Shown: positions 15,029 through 23,796 of the stretch, in pieces
Layout: each line of letters opens with the position of its first letter
Position numbering within the stretch: position 1 is the first letter of the stretch
DNA from: Lachnospiraceae bacterium UBA3282
Lineage (GTDB): Bacteria > Bacillota > Clostridia > Lachnospirales > Lachnospiraceae
DNA: 25,547 bases
NCBI GenBank assembly: GCA_002361735.1
Contig: DETS01000094.1
Coordinates: forward strand, 3,938-29,484
Direction of reading: 5' to 3'
Position numbers and translations under genes: made by a program
Notes under the pieces: model-generated
Told to the model about the DNA's origin: nothing
Databases searched by the model: none
Seen by the model: the letters and a program-made list of their open reading frames with translations, nothing else

Positions 15029-15775
15029 TTATATAAGGATTCCAAACTCTTTATCTAATCTACCACCCACAAGTTTCTTGACTTCTTCCCGCGACATGGC
15101 ATCAAGAAAGGTCACTCCACCTATACAATTTAGATATTTATTGGCTTCAGTAAAATGATAACGACCTATTTTTTCACCTTTTTGCTTTCTTTCAGAAATA
15201 CAGTCCAGAACACCCAGCGCCAGCTTTTTGTTTGCCATAAAATTACTGGACAGCAGCAGCAGCACATTTGAAGGAAAGGCACTTTCACTAATTAGGTCGA
15301 CCGACGCATAATGACACGCATTCTCTGGGTCATATAGCAGATACCCCGTCCACCATAACCTAGACAGGCAGTTGATAAAACAGCTACGTTTCCTTCCCCT
15401 CATGAATAGAAAAGAATTTAGTATTTTCAATTCTTCTCCAGAGTTCAGCTCCTCCGCCCTCCTATACTTCACGAACTTCCATAACTGCCCGAATAATACT
15501 CCCGCCCAAAGCCTTTCATCCGAAGCATGCACAGGATTCAAATCTTTTAGTGCTTCATAAATGATTTCGACATTCTTCCTGTCAGATTTATTATAGTCCA
15601 CATCATAGTCCAGTTCAAATTCATCACACTGTATCTTAGATTCATGAATCCAGTCCTTTTCCTTGAACCTTTCCATAAACCACTCATTTGTCTTATCCTT
15701 AAAATGACTTTTGTATATTGGGAAGTTCATTTTAAGCTCATCAATGGCTTCTTTATCTAAATATAAGAGCTTCAT
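15029..15775 (-). CDS. DUF6339-like protein, third gene of the GHKL ATPase unit
   Basis: A 248-residue soluble protein. The segments KNVEIIYEALKDLNPVHASD then ERLWAGVLFGQ, and SRLWWTGYLLYDPENA, resemble what I recall of the DUF6339 family (SDERLW and ARLWW landmarks). The family has no assigned biochemical function. I chose the ATG giving MKLLYLDKEA because the family starts this way; a GTG at 15784 in the same frame would give the common 4-base overlap with the preceding gene. The tight overlap means it is translated with the 286-aa protein and the GHKL ATPase, so the three probably act together. The family call is from memory and moderately secure. Confidence 0.7.
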   Translation of the reverse strand: MKLLYLDKEAIDELKMNFPIYKSHFKDKTNEWFMERFKEKDWIHESKIQCDEFELDYDVDYNKSDRKNVEIIYEALKDLNPVHASDERLWAGVLFGQLWKFVKYRRAEELNSGEELKILNSFLFMRGRKRSCFINCLSRLWWTGYLLYDPENACHYASVDLISESAFPSNVLLLLSSNFMANKKLALGVLDCISERKQKGEKIGRYHFTEANKYLNCIGGVTFLDAMSREEVKKLVGGRLDKEFGILI

Positions 15776-15780
15776 ATTTC

Positions 15781-16641
15781 TCACACCCTTTCGCTATATA
15801 AATCCAATTCTTTGAAGCTACGTACAAGCGGATCTGCAAAAACCAATTGGCAAACTGAAAGCAGCGTATCATTCTCTGCCGATATAGCATCAAGCTTATA
15901 TCCATTGCTAACCAACATTTTATGGATAACCTGAAACCAATGCTTAGAAGTCATTCCTGCATCCTCCTTGTTCGCTGTCATCCTTTGAATGATAATAACT
16001 AAGGCTGGAAATAAAACCAAACTAAATGCAGTGTCTTTAAACGTACTCTTTCCCAACTGCGCATACCTGTCATAAACCTCAGGTGCTAAACCAATCATAA
16101 CATAATCGTCGTCATCCGTATTAACGCTGATGCTTCCTTTTTTCTTATTAGTCGATTTTACTATCCGCAGCACCGACGGAAGTGATTCCAAATCTCTGTC
16201 ATCTTGATTAATATTATAATCTTTTGCTGTACCCACCGCCAGAATCTGATGCGCCAACAAATCAAACTTCTGCCCTGAATAATCCGGGTGAAAACTTTCT
16301 GAGGAAAATCCGCTTATATTCCGTGTCAGGACAATAAAGGTCCTGATTTCAACCGTTTTAAATAGCTGCCGTGAATCGAGCTTAAATTCAATCTCTGGAT
16401 TCACTGAACTAATCCTACATCTATAGCTCGTTAATGGGCATTCAATATGTACCATATACTCTGCCTGTGCTGTTTCAATCAAATTTTCGATTTCGCGATT
16501 ATGAAGATGAAAAACGATTTTACCACACACTCCTGTGAATTCCTTCTTCACATCATATTCTGCCGTAAAGGAGGAATCAATATAATCGTCTCCGTAATCA
16601 TTTAAAATTGGATATGGAGATAATCTATTTTTTATTCGCAT
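15781..16641 (-). CDS. Unknown 286-aa protein of the GHKL ATPase unit
   Basis: A soluble protein starting MRIKNRLSPYPILNDYGDDY. The first ~120 residues look beta-rich (alternating hydrophobic strands such as CGKIVFHLHNREIENLI and VEIRTFIVLTRNISGF), suggesting a beta-sandwich or barrel. The C-terminal part is more helical, with a hydrophobic helix FSLVLFPALVIIIQRM near residue 205. No catalytic motif is obvious. It overlaps the ATPase gene by 17 bases and touches the DUF6339-like gene, so it is almost certainly part of the same machine, perhaps as an adaptor. I do not recognise a named domain. Confidence 0.8.
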   Translation of the reverse strand: MRIKNRLSPYPILNDYGDDYIDSSFTAEYDVKKEFTGVCGKIVFHLHNREIENLIETAQAEYMVHIECPLTSYRCRISSVNPEIEFKLDSRQLFKTVEIRTFIVLTRNISGFSSESFHPDYSGQKFDLLAHQILAVGTAKDYNINQDDRDLESLPSVLRIVKSTNKKKGSISVNTDDDDYVMIGLAPEVYDRYAQLGKSTFKDTAFSLVLFPALVIIIQRMTANKEDAGMTSKHWFQVIHKMLVSNGYKLDAISAENDTLLSVCQLVFADPLVRSFKELDLYSERV

Positions 16642-18547
16642 AGTAATCCACCTCCATCATGCAATACCCTTCAAAATCCACTTGTACTTCTAATTTGAGC
16701 GACACGCCTTTATCAAGATTTTTTAGATAGACTGCATTTTCCTTTATATCTACAACTTGGGTATCCCCTGCGGACACCACTTTAGCGTCCATTATTGGCA
16801 GTTCAAAGTCATTCTGTTCTCCAGATATCGTAAATTTCAACTTACTTCTTGATGCCGAAGAAGGAACTATCATCGTGAGTACATATATCCCTTTTTCAAC
16901 TTCCTTGCAGATAAGCCTTTTCTTAACACTGATTTCCTTATATGCTGTTTCTTTCCCTAAATCTTCCCCTCCCTGCTCAGGGTTTGATCCTGGATTTGGT
17001 CCAGAACGCGATTCTACATCTGAATCTGGTATTGGATTTGGCGTCGCATTTGACACCTTCCCGCTTCTTTCACTCCCTGCACCTAGAATCGGTTCCACTT
17101 CCGCAATATCATCTGCCTTTACCCTAGTCTTCGACGGCTCAACAGTCTTCTCATCAATAGATTTTATCCGGGTGCTCATCTCCTCCTTTTGCAACTTATC
17201 CTCTTGCCCTTCGTCCTTCTTATCGGGCAAAAAATCACTTGCGCCAAAAGCATCCATGGATGTGGAATTGACCTTGGCAAAACATTCTTTCACAATATCC
17301 CTCAGATACCTCCTCAAGTCCGAAAGAATATTATTATAGTATTTCTCCTCACCTCGACATCTTCCCGGCTCCCACGCATCGTGTGACGGCACCTCCATCT
17401 TTTTAAAGGCTTCATTCATATTATTTCCTTCAATAATCAGCACACCTGTAAATTCAATGCTACCGCTGATACGATTCAGCTCCAAGATTCTCATGCCTGC
17501 CCTTCTCGTAATCATTATTTTACGATTGAAACCTTCTCCCTCCATGAGATAAAGCGTACATTCACCATTTCCAAAACCATATTTGCTGCCATACCTGTCT
17601 GAATCAAGAACTATTTTCTTGATTCTTGGATCAGAAGATGTAAGAATCCTATGGTATTCAATAAGATCTTTTATTTCCTCTCCATCATGAGGATTAAGCA
17701 TCGACATATATAAGGGAAGATTTTTATCATCTATGATATCATCCTGGATTTTTACTATCAGCTTCTTCTTTACTAGAGACACCAGAAAATTCAATAAAAC
17801 CGCCCTGATCAATTCCTCCTTAAAATCATCAGGCTTGTGTATTCCCAATATATAAATGTCTGTGCCAGAATCCTGCCGAATATAATTTGAATCAAAAGAC
17901 GCAAGTTCTGAAATTGCAACAAATCTATTGTCTTCAGAATAATAACCCACCCCTGTAGTCCACCCACCCACCTTAGGCTCCTCAAATGACACCAATCTCG
18001 CAACCCCAATATTAGAATGATATCCTAAGGAATCTTTCGACGAATAGAACACAGTCCGAAAATCAGAACAGGCAAATGCTGCTGATTTACCAATTCCAAA
18101 GCTTCCACCAGAGCCTTGTCCCTTATTAGATGACCCGTTCTCTTTTACAAGACGACTCCAAGCCGTCCCCTTTGCACAAGTATCAGATCCTTCAAGTCCT
18201 ATAGTGTTATGATCACTTATCCTCAGCACATTTATAGTCGGCTTAGAAATCGTTTTTTCCGCGTTTTCAAAAAACCTGAACGCATCAGGTTCATTTCGAT
18301 TGCTCTCCTTGCACTTAGAAAAAGCAGATTTAAGTGTATCAACATCAGGAATGCTTGACGTTGGAATCTCAAAGCAGGAAAAATCAACCGTGACAAAATC
18401 TTTCTCCGGAAGCATTGCATCCAATGAATTTTGTATCGTTTCCCTGACAAGAGATCGATTCATGTTTGCCGTGAATGTTTCTATTCCAGCGTCATTGATT
18501 CCCACAATGGTGGAATTATTGTTCGGTACAAATCGCCATTCCTTCAT
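16625..18547 (-). CDS. GHKL (MutL/Hsp90/MORC-like) ATPase with C-terminal beta domain
   Basis: A 640-residue ATPase. The Bergerat fold is clear: N-box RETIQNSLDA (Glu36, Asn40), G1 motif ISDHNTIGLEG (Asp112), and a glycine-rich lid GQGSGGSFGIGKSAAF (143-158) like that of MutL. Residues ~220-430 fit the transducer part. A low-complexity Pro/Ser/Asp/Gly linker (about 440-530) leads to a beta-rich C-terminal domain. In this superfamily ATP binding closes an N-terminal dimer clamp. MutL-like GHKL ATPases have been described next to restriction-modification genes, as ancestors of MORC proteins, and this context fits. AGGAG lies 8 bases before the ATG, and a perfect palindrome lies upstream of it. 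It is first of three overlapping genes. Confidence 0.88.
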   Translation of the reverse strand: MKEWRFVPNNNSTIVGINDAGIETFTANMNRSLVRETIQNSLDAMLPEKDFVTVDFSCFEIPTSSIPDVDTLKSAFSKCKESNRNEPDAFRFFENAEKTISKPTINVLRISDHNTIGLEGSDTCAKGTAWSRLVKENGSSNKGQGSGGSFGIGKSAAFACSDFRTVFYSSKDSLGYHSNIGVARLVSFEEPKVGGWTTGVGYYSEDNRFVAISELASFDSNYIRQDSGTDIYILGIHKPDDFKEELIRAVLLNFLVSLVKKKLIVKIQDDIIDDKNLPLYMSMLNPHDGEEIKDLIEYHRILTSSDPRIKKIVLDSDRYGSKYGFGNGECTLYLMEGEGFNRKIMITRRAGMRILELNRISGSIEFTGVLIIEGNNMNEAFKKMEVPSHDAWEPGRCRGEEKYYNNILSDLRRYLRDIVKECFAKVNSTSMDAFGASDFLPDKKDEGQEDKLQKEEMSTRIKSIDEKTVEPSKTRVKADDIAEVEPILGAGSERSGKVSNATPNPIPDSDVESRSGPNPGSNPEQGGEDLGKETAYKEISVKKRLICKEVEKGIYVLTMIVPSSASRSKLKFTISGEQNDFELPIMDAKVVSAGDTQVVDIKENAVYLKNLDKGVSLKLEVQVDFEGYCMMEVDYYANKK

Positions 18548-18564
18548 CCGCCTCTCTCCTTTGT

Positions 18565-18580
18565 ATATAAGTTGGAACTT
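18565..18580. promoter_or_regulatory. Palindrome upstream of the GHKL ATPase gene
   Basis: ATAAGTTGGAACTTAT is a perfect 16-base palindrome (the 7-base arms are exact around GG/CC) about 18 bases before the start codon and just before the ribosome binding site. It could be an operator or a small RNA hairpin. No convincing -35/-10 pair was found in the 119-base gap after the Vsr gene. Confidence 0.4.
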
Positions 18581-18666
18581 ATTTCTCTTTTCCCTAAACT
18601 TAATATTTCGCTCTTATGTCCTGCAGCTCAGATTCAATGGTATTAAAACATTGATATCCCTAATAC

Positions 18667-19125
18667 TCATATATCTTCACTATAACAATCAAATAATTGC
18701 ATACTTGCATCAAAAATCAATTCTTTTATCACCTCCACACAATCATCTGTATTTTTCATTACTTCTTCCGCCCAAAAATGGACCGGAATCCATTCCATAT
18801 TCCACAGTTTCTTATCCACCTTCGTATCTCTTGCAATATTTTCTTCGATTTTCTCAATCCAATATTCTCTGTTACGCTTTAACTTATCCTTTTTTATTTC
18901 CCAGTTATAACCATGCCAAAATTCTCCATCAACAAATATTGCAATTCTATATTTAGTTAATGCTATATCTGGTGAACCGGGAAGTTTTTTATAATTCAAA
19001 CGATAACGATATCCCAATGACCAAAGTTTTTTAGCAAGGGTACACTCTGCCTCTCCTCGCTTCAAACGAACTTTTGCCATTCTCGCAGAAACTTCCGGAG
19101 TAGTCTCTAAATATTGATGTTTCAT
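18667..19125 (-). CDS. vsr: Vsr-family very short patch repair-type endonuclease
   Basis: A 152-residue enzyme of the Vsr family, which nicks DNA beside T:G mismatches arising when 5-methylcytosine is deaminated. It shows TTPEVSARMAKVRLKRGEAE, LPGSPDIALTKYRIAIFVDG (with the metal-binding Asp of the PGxPD motif), and GEFWHGYNW (the catalytic His after the FW pair). NREYWIEKIEENIARD matches the conserved helix. The length equals that of known Vsr proteins. It starts 22 bases after the restriction gene and is read with the m5C methylase in the same direction, the classical pairing. It probably protects the methylase's own sites from C-to-T mutation. Confidence 0.92.
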   Translation of the reverse strand: MKHQYLETTPEVSARMAKVRLKRGEAECTLAKKLWSLGYRYRLNYKKLPGSPDIALTKYRIAIFVDGEFWHGYNWEIKKDKLKRNREYWIEKIEENIARDTKVDKKLWNMEWIPVHFWAEEVMKNTDDCVEVIKELIFDASMQLFDCYSEDI

Positions 19126-19147
19126 TGTTTATTCTCTTTTCATATCA

Positions 19148-20719
19148 TCAAAGGTATTCCGTATTATTCAATTCATCAACAATAGCAGTTCCTTTGATCC
19201 AAACATATTGCGGCAACATTTTAATTCCATTCACGCATTCCGTTTTATGAATCAACGCTGAGTCAACACCCGATCCGCGCATAAATACTGCATTATCCTT
19301 TGATTTCATAAAGTTAGGAGCTGAACTGACATCTCCACATTTATTTATTTTAGGGAGCCCATTCGAATCATATTGAACAACATCGACCAACTTATTATTC
19401 ATAACCTTATCTCTTAAATCTTCCCATAGCCTCCTAACAGTATTGTCAATAAACTCATCACTAAATAGAAGTCGCTTGAATCCAATAAATTTATTTGCTG
19501 ATAAAGAATTGGGTCTTACATAATAGTCTCTTCCCTGTAATTCAACCATAGTTGAGTCAGGCTCTTGAAATACAATACATAGCATTTCATGATCTGCAAA
19601 ATACGAATAAAATTCCGAATCCTCAAATACAAATTCTCTTACTGTTCCATCTTCTTCTATTATTTCCTGTAAACAAATCTCTTTAAAATTCACATGAAAC
19701 AGTTTCATATCTTCCGTTCTTCCACCTACAGATGTCATAACTATCGTTTTGGCTATAAGACCAAACTTTTCAAATATTTCTATTTGATTGATTTTCTTTG
19801 ATATTCCTCCAAACATAGCTGTTACAATATTTTCAGCTACACCTTTTTTATCAATGCCTTTTTCTGAAACAATCGGTATATCAAATCTTTTTGCCAAACT
19901 TCCTATCAGTTCTCCTGAATATAACTCTGCCAATTCCCTGCATTTTTTATCTATATCAGAAATCGTAGAATATCTACCTGGCAATTGTTCCAATTTGTAT
20001 CCAAAATGTCTTGCAATAATCAACGAAACAATTGGCTTTTTTAAACGAAATCTAGGTGGGAACTTAGGCGCCAAATCAATATAATTCAAAACTTTTCTTA
20101 ATTCACCGTGTGTATCAATATAATCTTGCTTAACACTTTCCTTCCATACTTTATTTCTTTCTCCCGGATGACACTTAACGATTTGTTCTACAAAAAATCT
20201 TACATTTTCCCAATCTTGCCTTAAAACCTCAACATCCACTTCTTCAAATTCATGAAATTCATATCCTTTTATTGGGAACCTTCTGTAATCATATGCCTCT
20301 ACCGGATGATCTGATATATACTGATAATATACTATCAACATATGCTCCAATTTCGCCCAAAAATGAGAAGTCTCAAAAGTTTGCTCTGCTAAATCGTATA
20401 TCCCTACAGCAGTAATCGACATTGGCTCCTTTGCAACAAAATGTTCAACCGGTTTCTCCGAGACAACGATTCCTGTCGTTTTTAATTCTGTCTTGATTTT
20501 CTTATCTCCGTCACAAACAACTAAATCCGCTTCTTGCTTGCAGTCGGGCTCATACTCCAAAACACATTGTTCAATCAGAGATCCCGCAACTCCCTTTTGT
20601 AATGGGTACTCTTTTACTCGCTCAAAAAAACTTTTATTGTCGATTTGTTCCAATGTCAATTCGAGAATTTGATCAAATCGATTGATTAAATCAGACTTAT
20701 CATAAATATGTTCTGACAT
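19148..20719 (-). CDS. Sau3AI/MutH-family type II restriction endonuclease
   Basis: A 523-residue enzyme of the Sau3AI family. The N-terminal catalytic domain has the MutH-like helix KGVAGSLIEQCVLE (Glu50) followed by EADL (Asp65) and ELKTTGI (Glu78, Lys80). This is the D...ExK metal site at essentially the positions known for Sau3AI. The C-terminal half is probably the second, non-catalytic MutH-like domain that binds another DNA site. Known relatives cut GATC. The start at 20719 has AAGGAG 6 bases upstream and lies 1 base after the methylase stop, so translation is coupled. The coding sequence is AT-richer than the flanking chromosome. The family is sure; GATC specificity is an inference. 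Confidence 0.88.
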   Translation of the reverse strand: MSEHIYDKSDLINRFDQILELTLEQIDNKSFFERVKEYPLQKGVAGSLIEQCVLEYEPDCKQEADLVVCDGDKKIKTELKTTGIVVSEKPVEHFVAKEPMSITAVGIYDLAEQTFETSHFWAKLEHMLIVYYQYISDHPVEAYDYRRFPIKGYEFHEFEEVDVEVLRQDWENVRFFVEQIVKCHPGERNKVWKESVKQDYIDTHGELRKVLNYIDLAPKFPPRFRLKKPIVSLIIARHFGYKLEQLPGRYSTISDIDKKCRELAELYSGELIGSLAKRFDIPIVSEKGIDKKGVAENIVTAMFGGISKKINQIEIFEKFGLIAKTIVMTSVGGRTEDMKLFHVNFKEICLQEIIEEDGTVREFVFEDSEFYSYFADHEMLCIVFQEPDSTMVELQGRDYYVRPNSLSANKFIGFKRLLFSDEFIDNTVRRLWEDLRDKVMNNKLVDVVQYDSNGLPKINKCGDVSSAPNFMKSKDNAVFMRGSGVDSALIHKTECVNGIKMLPQYVWIKGTAIVDELNNTEYL

Positions 20720-20720
20720 C

Positions 20721-21941
20721 TCATTCTCCTTCATTTTCAAAAATACCATCCAACACCTTTCCCATTCTCGTGACCATTGGAACAACCAACGCATTACCCA
20801 TACAAAAGAATCTCATTCTCTGTGGCATTCCACTGTTTGTCCAGTCATCATCAAAACCTTGTAACCGCTCTGCTTCAATAGGTGTAAGAATCCTCAGCTT
20901 TCCACTTCCTGGATCCGTAACAACATGAGTACTACGATTCAATGTTGACTCGCTTGTCAACATTGTGCGTCCTGGTTTATCCCACGAATCTGGAAAAGCA
21001 ACCGGCCCTTCTGAAAAAAAGTACTCGTGACCATTCGCAGATTTTCGTGGTATCTTTTTTGCTCCCTTAAGATAAATCCACTTGGGCATCTTTTCTTCAG
21101 AAATATAAAAATCCTTATCCACATCTGATTGCAAAATTTCTTTTAAAAGAATCGGTCGTTCTTCCTTTTCTGTTATATTAGCAGTATGTATAATGCCTTT
21201 GACCATATATCCAGCATTCTTGAAAGAAAATGAAAAATTATCCGAAACATCAATAAGATTTTTCGGAAGTTCTATATCCGTTATTTCATTCATCTCTACG
21301 ATTGGAAATGATTTTGCCATAAATCCTTCTGACTTAATAAGATTATCTGGCTTAATGTCAATCATTTTCTTCCCATAGCCTGTATGATTTTTGTATGCAA
21401 AAATAAATGTCCTTCTCCGACGTTGTGACGCTCCATATGTAGCCGCATTTACGACCCTCCATTCAGCTGAATAATCCAAATCCGCTAAACAAGCAAGTAT
21501 AATTCCAAAGTCTCTACCTCTTTGTGATGCAGGCGACTTTAGCAATCTATCAACATTTTCAAAAATACAAAAAGCAGGCTCCTTAGCTATCAACGTATCC
21601 CTGATTTGCCACCACAAAACACCTTTTTTCCCTTCGATTCCTTTTGATGAAGCAAGAGCATGAGCAACACTATAATCTTGGCAGGGGAATCCTCCAACTA
21701 ATAAATTATGATCAGGGATGTGCTCTTTCTCCATCAGGCTTATATCTTCACCTGTATGTAATTCACCTTTTATATCTTCAGAATCACCGAAATGTGAAAC
21801 ATAACATTCATGTGCCCATTGTGTCTTTGCTCCTGGTTCCCACTGCGAAAACCAAGTGGTTTTCCATCCAGAATTCAACTTCTCAAACCCCAATCGAAAA
21901 CCACCAACTCCTGCAAAAAGTTCACAAATAGTCTTATCCAT
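20721..21941 (-). CDS. DNA (cytosine-5) methyltransferase of the restriction-modification system
   Basis: A 406-residue m5C methyltransferase with the motifs in order: I FAGVGGFRLGFE (SAM binding), IV GGFPCQDYS (catalytic Cys87), VI FENV (Glu128), VIII SQRRRRTFIF (from Gln173), a variable target-recognition region, IX then X CMGNALVVPMV. It should protect the sites cut by the adjacent Sau3AI-like enzyme, plausibly GATC. The start is fixed at 21941 by a perfect AAGGAGG 8 bases upstream. The frame can be extended upstream but without domain similarity. A small palindrome (CTTAG-CAT-CTAAG, 21954-21966) overlaps that ribosome binding site. It is the first gene of a methylase-nuclease-Vsr cluster. 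Confidence 0.93.
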   Translation of the reverse strand: MDKTICELFAGVGGFRLGFEKLNSGWKTTWFSQWEPGAKTQWAHECYVSHFGDSEDIKGELHTGEDISLMEKEHIPDHNLLVGGFPCQDYSVAHALASSKGIEGKKGVLWWQIRDTLIAKEPAFCIFENVDRLLKSPASQRGRDFGIILACLADLDYSAEWRVVNAATYGASQRRRRTFIFAYKNHTGYGKKMIDIKPDNLIKSEGFMAKSFPIVEMNEITDIELPKNLIDVSDNFSFSFKNAGYMVKGIIHTANITEKEERPILLKEILQSDVDKDFYISEEKMPKWIYLKGAKKIPRKSANGHEYFFSEGPVAFPDSWDKPGRTMLTSESTLNRSTHVVTDPGSGKLRILTPIEAERLQGFDDDWTNSGMPQRMRFFCMGNALVVPMVTRMGKVLDGIFENEGE

Positions 21942-22110
21942 ATCAAAGTCCTCCTTAGCATCTAAGCTATCACACTTATTATTTTGGTCCGGCAATAACC
22001 TGTTAGCACCATCAGACGATGGATCATTGACCAACTTATATACTACCATAAACTTCTTTAAAAATCTATCATGGACAAAATATAATACCCTCACTCTTAG
22101 TTCCATGAAT

Positions 22111-23796
22111 CTACCCAAATTCACTACTTTCCGCTTTTCTATTATTGCAAAACCTCAAAAAGGCTTCTCGATTTTTCAAAAAAGTCCGCCTACCACCAAT
22201 ACCTTCCAGCGCACTATGACCTGTTAATTCTTTTACTATTTTCCAGCCTTCATAACTGTGCTCTAAATTTTCTTTGATTGGCAAAAACCCTAAATCCAAA
22301 TAAACCTTGCAGGCCAACCATGTATTCGTCTGCGTCGGTATCTTCGCATGTAAATATCCAAGGTTTTTCATAGCATTCAAAACATAGGTAATAAGCGGTT
22401 TTGAAAGCCCTTTTCCTTGATACTCCCGTTTAACCGCCACCCAATGAAGCCATCCGGCGCCTGAAGTATCTCTGCCATGGATGTCATAAAAGGCTGTGGC
22501 AGTCGCGACCTTTTCCCCCTTCTCATTTTCAACAAAAAACATTCGTTCCGGAAGAATCGTAAGGCTATTTGCGTAATAACGATTCCAAGCCTCTAATCCC
22601 TGTTCATAATTTGCAAACTCTTTTGCCGACATCTCAATATCGATCCACTGTTCCCTGTCCCCGTCAGAGTACGGCACGAATTGAAACCCTGCGGGAAGAC
22701 TGTAATTTGCTATGCCAGACAGCTCCCGTTCCAGTAATAATTCATAAAAGCAGATTCTTTCATCATGATTATCATACTGCGCTGCTTCTATGTTTCGCAG
22801 GCGGCTATCTAACGCTTCTTTAATCTGCGGCATCATGTTACGGATATCCTTGATTCTATTCACCGTATTGCGCACCTCTGCAATGCCTAACTGTCTTTCC
22901 GCTTCGTCCATACAGTTTCCTAAAGCTCTTTGGATATTATATTCCAACCACTCAACCCAGGTATAGGCCACACCAACGACATCGCTGTATCCCCGAAAAC
23001 AATTATCATACGCTTCCAAATAGCCGTCAAAGAAAGCGATCATCTTATCAAAATCCATCTTGCCGCTTACGATTCCTGACCATTGCAATGCCAACTGCAT
23101 GACATGAGATACGGGATTCCCATAGTCCAGACATTCCAGATCAATCATCCATGGGGTCCCATGATCCCACATAATATTCTTTGGGTCCATATCTTCATTG
23201 GACAGGCACAATACAGACGGCAATGAGGCCCTGGCCTTGTTTAACTCATTTTCAGCGTAGCCAAGGAGGTCTTCGTTATCTTCCAATAAGGAAGCGACCG
23301 CAGAGTTTTCCTCCTTTGCCTGTAACACATACCCCCGCCAATCGATATGACTTGTTTCCGGAGCCTGACAGGCCACATTCTTTGGTTCGATCGCATGAAC
23401 CCTGCCTAGAATATTTCCTGCTTGATAACACATCTCACATGAAATATGACCCCAATCGGTAATGTTTCCCTCCTGCCACCGAAATACATAGAAATACTGA
23501 CCGTCTACCTTTTGCATCTTATTTCCGCCAAATACCATAGCCGGCACAATGGGAATATCATTGTTCTCCAGTATTTTCTCTATTTTTTCTGCTCTTGCGT
23601 AATTTTCATGTACCCCCGGCCGCTTCATGATTTCCGCATTTAAGTGCTTCACTGCATATACGCCGCTGTCCGTTGTCACTTTGTACATCCTGTGCATAAG
23701 GCCGCCGGATACCGATTCCACCTCTGCAATGATTTTGCCCAAGCCGCACATACTTACTAATTTCATTAACAAAGTTTCTATTGTAGTTTCTTTCAT
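22111..23796 (-). CDS. Aminoglycoside phosphotransferase-like kinase fused to a GNAT acetyltransferase
   Basis: A 561-residue two-domain protein. Residues ~20-330 form an APH/choline-kinase fold: ATP-binding Lys50 (YAVKHL), a Brenner-type loop SNEDMDPKNIMW (199-210; Asp202 and Asn207 kept, but the usual His of HxD is Asn200), and the metal Asp in MIDLECLDYGNP (Asp219). Residues ~368-520 form a GNAT domain with motif A KREYQGKGLSKPL. A ~40-residue basic tail follows. It resembles bifunctional drug-modifying enzymes, but the substrate is unknown. Its ATG overlaps the stop codon of the preceding GNAT gene (ATGA), so the two are co-translated under the leader-peptide control described upstream. 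A role in antibiotic resistance is inferred. Confidence 0.85.
   Translation of the reverse strand: MKETTIETLLMKLVSMCGLGKIIAEVESVSGGLMHRMYKVTTDSGVYAVKHLNAEIMKRPGVHENYARAEKIEKILENNDIPIVPAMVFGGNKMQKVDGQYFYVFRWQEGNITDWGHISCEMCYQAGNILGRVHAIEPKNVACQAPETSHIDWRGYVLQAKEENSAVASLLEDNEDLLGYAENELNKARASLPSVLCLSNEDMDPKNIMWDHGTPWMIDLECLDYGNPVSHVMQLALQWSGIVSGKMDFDKMIAFFDGYLEAYDNCFRGYSDVVGVAYTWVEWLEYNIQRALGNCMDEAERQLGIAEVRNTVNRIKDIRNMMPQIKEALDSRLRNIEAAQYDNHDERICFYELLLERELSGIANYSLPAGFQFVPYSDGDREQWIDIEMSAKEFANYEQGLEAWNRYYANSLTILPERMFFVENEKGEKVATATAFYDIHGRDTSGAGWLHWVAVKREYQGKGLSKPLITYVLNAMKNLGYLHAKIPTQTNTWLACKVYLDLGFLPIKENLEHSYEGWKIVKELTGHSALEGIGGRRTFLKNREAFLRFCNNRKAESSEFG

Noticed and set aside
21942..22124. A 61-codon N-terminal extension of the methylase frame
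   Set aside because: It overlaps the preceding gene, has no methylase similarity, and the ATG at 21941 has a perfect AAGGAGG.
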